From the NCBI GenBank assembly GCA_016806645.1, contig JACSYO010001502.1, positions 945,501-1,009,500 of the forward strand: a stretch of DNA of 64,000 nt, written 5' to 3'. Shown piece after piece: positions 59,169 to 64,000 of this stretch. The stretch comes from Ophiodon elongatus. Taxonomy: Eukaryota; Chordata; Actinopteri; Perciformes; Hexagrammidae. Position 1 is the stretch's first letter. Every line of letters begins with the position of its first letter. Below the pieces are notes generated by a model. The model was not told the origin of the DNA. It ran no database searches and saw only the letters and a program-made list of their open reading frames with translations. The position numbers were made by a program, and so were the translations under genes.

Positions 59169-60730
59169 TATATGTTAGCAGGTCACTGAAATCTGATCGG
59201 TTGTTTTTTTAGTAAGTAACTCTGATAAAGTAAGGTTGTTTTATTGATTATTTGAACTCCGTACACATAGCTGTGTTTTGTTAGCAAAAGAAACATATTA
59301 ATGTTTGCATAACCATCATGTTATGTATCTTTTTTATTTACATACAAAAATGAAAATGGATGTACTTGGTTGTGGGCTTTCAAGCCTTTTAAAGTAGGCA
59401 CCATAATGTAGGTACCAAATGTTGCTGTGTTGCCTCCAGGCTTGGCTGTGGAAGGTCATTTGTCAGGTTTAACTTCTCGGTGCTTCAGTAAGTTCTTCTC
59501 AGATCTCATGCTAATTTGTTGCTAAGAGTTTAAGCTGTGATTGCTATGACAGAGGCATTTTTAAAAGGATACAAATTAGGGCTACATTGAAGGGAAGGTG
59601 GACGACAGTTAGAAGCTTCTCATACTCCTCACTGATTAAGCCCCCTTTTTAGACATTAAAATTTTTTTCAGATCAGAGTTTTTCTTTTAATATACAGTTG
59701 GCATCGGCTTCCTGTCAGCATCTGTTAGGACCTGGTCTTCCAGATTGCAGGCAAGTGATTATATGCTGCTAGAACTGCAGTGAAAGTTGATAAGTAATGG
59801 AACTATGTAACATGTTATACTCTACGGTATCTTTTTTGGGAAGTTCATTTCTCTTTTTTCCCTTCTACAGTTAGAAAATCACATCATCTGGATGTGCTGC
59901 TTGAAGTAATGTTGATTCAGTCTATGGATGTCGATAAGATCAAGTAGCAGCTAATCTCAAAAACAAAGAAATACACCTTCTCCAACACGAGGGGTCAACA
60001 GCCTGCAGCTACATGAACCATTGGATTTATATAAGAAGGCTGTTTGAAAGAAAACTAGTAATGACCTCGCAAACTCTTTGTACTCTTAAAGCCAGTGAGC
60101 CTGACCACTATCATGGCGGTAGTGTAGTCTGCCTGTAGCCATGACGATGGCTCTGGAAACGTTTACTCGGGCAAAAGAGTGATGAAATAATTCCCATTCC
60201 GTCTCCCGCTAATCCAAGCAATCAGAAAGCATCTCACGAAGAAATCTCCCTTTGATTATATCCATGTGTGTGTCACTGCACGCCAAGGGTCAGCTTTACA
60301 AGTGTCCATGTTTGACAAGAGACATTAGAAGATTTTTTCTGTGCTGTAATGGTCCTGGGCCAAACTTTTGACTTAAGACTGTCTCAAACTGGCCGGCTGT
60401 GTCAGATACATCAGAGGGCCAGTGTTTTTTCATCTAACCACACACCAGTGTGAAATCCATGACATGACCTCATGGATGTCACTGCTTGCATTTCTTTCCA
60501 ATTCTGGAGCAAGAATTTTTAACCCCAGCTCATTCAAAATTCACTTTAGCTTCCCCGACAAATTCACTTCACTTTTCTGTCTGCAGAAAACTCACATATC
60601 TTTTAAACCTGCTGCACAACTGCAGATGACTTTTTTTTTTTTTCGGGGCATGGGAGTGCTGAGAAGGAGTTGTCAATAAATTTTGCAAGTGTTAGGCAGC
60701 AAAGTGGAGTGATAGCTCTCAAGGGGCCTG
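59169..60730. other. No gene recognised
   Basis: GTAGGCACCA and GTAGGTACCA occur near 59393-59420 as a short direct repeat. An 85-codon + frame at 60422-60679 has no domain. An evenly composed stretch at 60060-60270 might be conserved. Confidence 0.45.
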
Positions 60731-60734
60731 GCCT

Positions 60735-60985
60735 TAAGCTGTTATTCTATAAATATTAATAAAGCCCGGAAGGAAGCTAACAGTTTGCTCATGTCACCGA
60801 CTGGGCTTCAGTTTGACAAGTTATGAAAAGAGTGATGAGATGACAATAGCGGGAAGATGACATTTAGTGACAGGCCTCATTTTTCAGATATGAATGGTAT
60901 CAGTGAAAACGGAAGTCGAGTCTGCTGACCTCTCCCTTTACAGAACTGTGACCCAGCAAACAATGCCTCTGGTGGCTATCATGTT
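60735..60985. promoter_or_regulatory. Candidate conserved non-coding element
   Basis: Contains TATAAATATTAATAAAGCCC, GGAAGCTAACAGTTTGCTC and GTCACCGACTGGGC, with no repeats and no long frame. The regulatory role is inferred from texture only. Confidence 0.3.
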
Positions 60986-61889
60986 TAGGTAATTCATTGA
61001 TTGACTTTTTTAATTTTTCAGTCACCACCACAACAAAATACAATCACGTGAAGTATTGGAAGACGTTGCCAAAACATTGATGCACTGATCAATTTTGGAT
61101 GGATTTTGAGAGCGCTCTAGAAAAACGTAGTATGTGCTGGTTAATTTAAGAGAATAAACAACTTAATGCTCTCATGCAGTCCTGGCAGCAGGACTGGGAA
61201 TATTTTCTAGATTTAATTTATCATGATGCACAAGAATAAAGTAATCAATGTGATTACTCTCAGATTAGCTTGCCTATTTATTTCAGAGGCATGTTTTAGT
61301 ATTCTGACATGTTACCTCATATTATGACCTATGTTCACAACAGCACAAATGCAATTTGTTTATTTTATTTTTTTATTTCTATTTCTTTACTTTTCTGACA
61401 ATCAGTGTACTTGAATCTCACACAGGCCTGTATAACTACATACCTGCTTAAAATCAAGGTTAAAAGTGTGTGAAAATCTTGTGGGATTAAGCGTGACAGA
61501 AAGATGAAGTGGCTTTGTTTGTATATTGTCCTTTGTTGCTCTATGTCAATAATAGCACTGATGTCGGCTTTGTTCTAGGATAGTGTAGACATCACCTGTA
61601 TCTTTGCTTTTCTGCAAATTTTTTATGTTACAAATTCATTAATACGTTCTCAACATCTAACTTGCAGTACAGTATGCCTTGAGGTCATCTCTCAAGCTGT
61701 ATTTAGACAGAGCCCACTCACTTTAAACAAAAACAGTTTGTTTCCCCCAAACAATGAATGCAAATTTAACCTAGCCAAACCAAACTGTAGGGCATTGTAA
61801 TATATTTTCTCTCCGTACATTCTTTCTACATTTCATTTCACTCTATTCCCATTACACATTAATATTGAACCAAAGGAAACCGTCTTGGT

Positions 61890-62180
61890 TTATACTGCAA
61901 CAGCCTGGTTAGTTATTCCCCCAGCGTTGCCTCTATAAATTGCATGCAAACATGACTTAGTCGCCCTTATCAAAAGATCCAAGAACAGTTGCATTTACAG
62001 ACACGGCTTCAATATGGCAACCATTATACAAAAAACCTTGTTCTCTCGGCTTATGGTATCCAAAGCATTTGTATTAATGGCATTTCACACCAGTGAGGAG
62101 ATAATTCCTGTGTGGTAAGGTGTAAAATTGAGCAGCTTTGATGTTAAGCGGCCTTTTTAATATTCGAGATGAGGGTGTTA
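61890..62180. promoter_or_regulatory. Candidate conserved non-coding element
   Basis: Non-repetitive, with TATAAATTGCATGCAAACATG (an octamer-like ATGCAAA core), CGCCCTTATCAAAAGATCC (GATA and TCF-like words) and GGGTGTTAATTAGTTGAC. No long frame. Inferred only. Confidence 0.32.
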
Positions 62181-62614
62181 ATTAGTTGACAAAAATCTTT
62201 CTGATTCTAAAAGTATTTTTTCCCCCACTAATCCCTCTGGCCTGAGATCATGTTGTTTCGTTTTAGTTCAAAGAAAACCGATAAGCACAGCAGCATATAT
62301 AGTAGTTAACACATGACAGACAGTGTACCTGTATACATTTTTATTAATATTAACAAAAATAATTTTTAGGCTCCCTTATTTTTCTCCATTTATGTTCAGA
62401 AATACATTTGCTAATGTGGCTTTGATGTAATCGAGAATTGCTTGTCTGGCTTTTTTTAAAACTAGGTTGTTGAATTAGTTGTTTTTGGAATAAGCCATTT
62501 TACAAGAAGGCATCCGCTGTCAAACATTAAGATGCTGTAGTTTGATTTATGTAAGCAATCACCAAGGTAGCCATATACCTGCTAAAAGTTGACCATTTAT
62601 TTGTGGTCCTTTTT

Positions 62615-62745
62615 GTAGACGGTGAAAAACCTCAGTGAATCATGACAGCTAAATCCACAGCAGGTCGAGCTGTGATATTTAATAGCTCGGGGAATATTTA
62701 CCTTGATAAGTTGTCCAGGCAGGCAATTCCAAATGTGCCAAACAG
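62615..62745. promoter_or_regulatory. Candidate conserved non-coding element
   Basis: A short even block with CATGACAGCTAAATCC, GCTGTGATATTTAATAGC and ATTTACCTTGATAAG. Inferred from texture only. Confidence 0.28.
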
Positions 62746-62749
62746 GAGG

Positions 62750-64000
62750 ACATAACGTATAAAAGCATCTCTGGCTTTTATACTGAAAAGAAAGGTTTTC
62801 TGTGTCAATTATAGCAATAAGTAATACAGTGTTCCATCCTTACATATATTCTCTGAACTGAGTGAGTCAAGATGGAGATGTCTATGTTTTTTTCATAGTA
62901 TTTAGAGGAAATGCCTGGAAAAATATCAACACAATTCCTGGGTCGAGCATACGGCAAAAAAAGCTGCTAATAAGGGAAGAAATATGGCCACATTGAATGT
63001 TGAGTCCATTTTCTAGTGCACCCTTTTTCCCGTCTAAAATATCTTGTGGATGCTCTAATGGCAGATATTCATCAGGCTGGGCTCCTGTACTGTGTCAGGT
63101 AATGAGCAACAGTGATCACAATGCGGACGCAGCAGTGCCATTGTTTTCACAAAAAACTCAGGAGACTGCTTACATTGGTGATGTGATGGAGATTAGGTTT
63201 TTCCAAATAACCAAAAGTCCCTGCAACCACTGCAATTGTTGCTGCGTTGCTTTATTCATTCCTTGAAATGTTTATGTTTATCCCCCAACAAAAAAGTGCT
63301 AAAATATCCAAATATAGATATTTCTTACAAACTAGGAGTCCGCAGTCAGTCTTGAACTTTATATGTTAACAGTTCCCGCAGCACCTTCATAATAAAAGCC
63401 TTGTAGGGCTTCTCCAGTGGAGGGCTTTTACTTTTATACGTCAACACTTACAAAAGACCTCGTAATAGCTCAAATAGCAGGAGGCGTATCAGAAAATAGA
63501 GCAATTATCTGCTAGATGAAAGTAAGAAATTAAAATGTAGGAGTAAAACTAAACTCCCACCTTGTGTTGGAACAAAAAAAACAACAACCATGAAACCTAC
63601 TGAACATGCTGTGCCGATCAGTTCTCCGTGACGTCCACACAGTGGGGTTGATGGCAGGAACCAATCATGGGTTGGCCGTTCTCCAAAGCAGGACAGTTTT
63701 TTTGTGCGTCAGCGTGGTCAAACCCCTGCTGTGAGGATGCGGCGCAAATAGAAGTTGGTGTGGTGCTGAAGTGTGCAATATCAAACCAATGGAAAAACAA
63801 CATTGTAGTTGTCCATCAACAGCCACTTTCCAAACTTCAGCTGCCAATTTCTGATGTGAGTTTTACAAGTATGCCAAGTGAGCGATAGCAGGAAGCAATA
63901 GCAGAGCCAGGCAGTCAAAACAGCCTGGATGGATGTTGCTGCACTGCATTCTGCTCTTTTGAAAACTTATGTAAAGGTTACCATCGCTAATTAGGCCACT
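62750..64000. other. No gene recognised
   Basis: Short overlapping frames on both strands (89 codons on + at 62997-63266; 73 on + and 61/60 on - near 63618-63888). No domain or repeat was recognised. Confidence 0.45.

Overview
The window looks like non-coding euchromatin from a vertebrate, most likely a teleost fish. It is A+T-rich and has no continuous protein-coding gene. It carries many simple repeats and degraded transposons of types typical of fish: 3' ends of L2/CR1-type LINEs, hAT-like elements with TAGG...CCTA ends, a Tc1-type fold-back element, and several non-autonomous DNA repeats that I recognise only by their wording. Almost all open frames are short, lie on both strands, and show no domain or sensible splice structure, so I treat them as chance. 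The species and the chromosomal locus cannot be named from the sequence.

Layout. 1-29.8 kb: gene-poor DNA with short tandem repeats, a 635-bp hAT-like element (6117-6751), a LINE 3' fragment on + (about 12365-12705), two LINE fragments on - (17698-17935 and 18305-18960) and several degraded DNA-transposon fragments. Stretches with a denser, non-repetitive look are candidate conserved regulatory elements. 29.8-34.1 kb: the most interesting segment. A 3.0-kb element with very long terminal inverted repeats (809 and 1138 bp) and a 9-bp target-site duplication sits inside a small hAT-like element that has its own 8-bp duplication. Its unique centre carries a spliceable exon encoding the second half of a PHD zinc finger. 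34.1-52.3 kb: more gene-desert sequence with candidate regulatory blocks, a diffuse GTA-type satellite, and a second copy of a repeat seen near 5.2 kb. 52.7-54.0 kb: a CpG-rich island with GCA/GAG repeats and two ATG-GTAAGG junctions, probably the promoter and 5' exon(s) of a gene whose body lies beyond the window on +. 54-64 kb: probable first intron or intergenic DNA, with two long AC arrays, a strong G-quadruplex motif and a 66-bp Tc1-type fold-back element.

No tRNA, rRNA, CRISPR or viral genes were seen. The 'candidate conserved element' entries rest on sequence texture only and need an alignment to test them. The nested transposon, its duplications and the PHD exon can be read directly from the bases.
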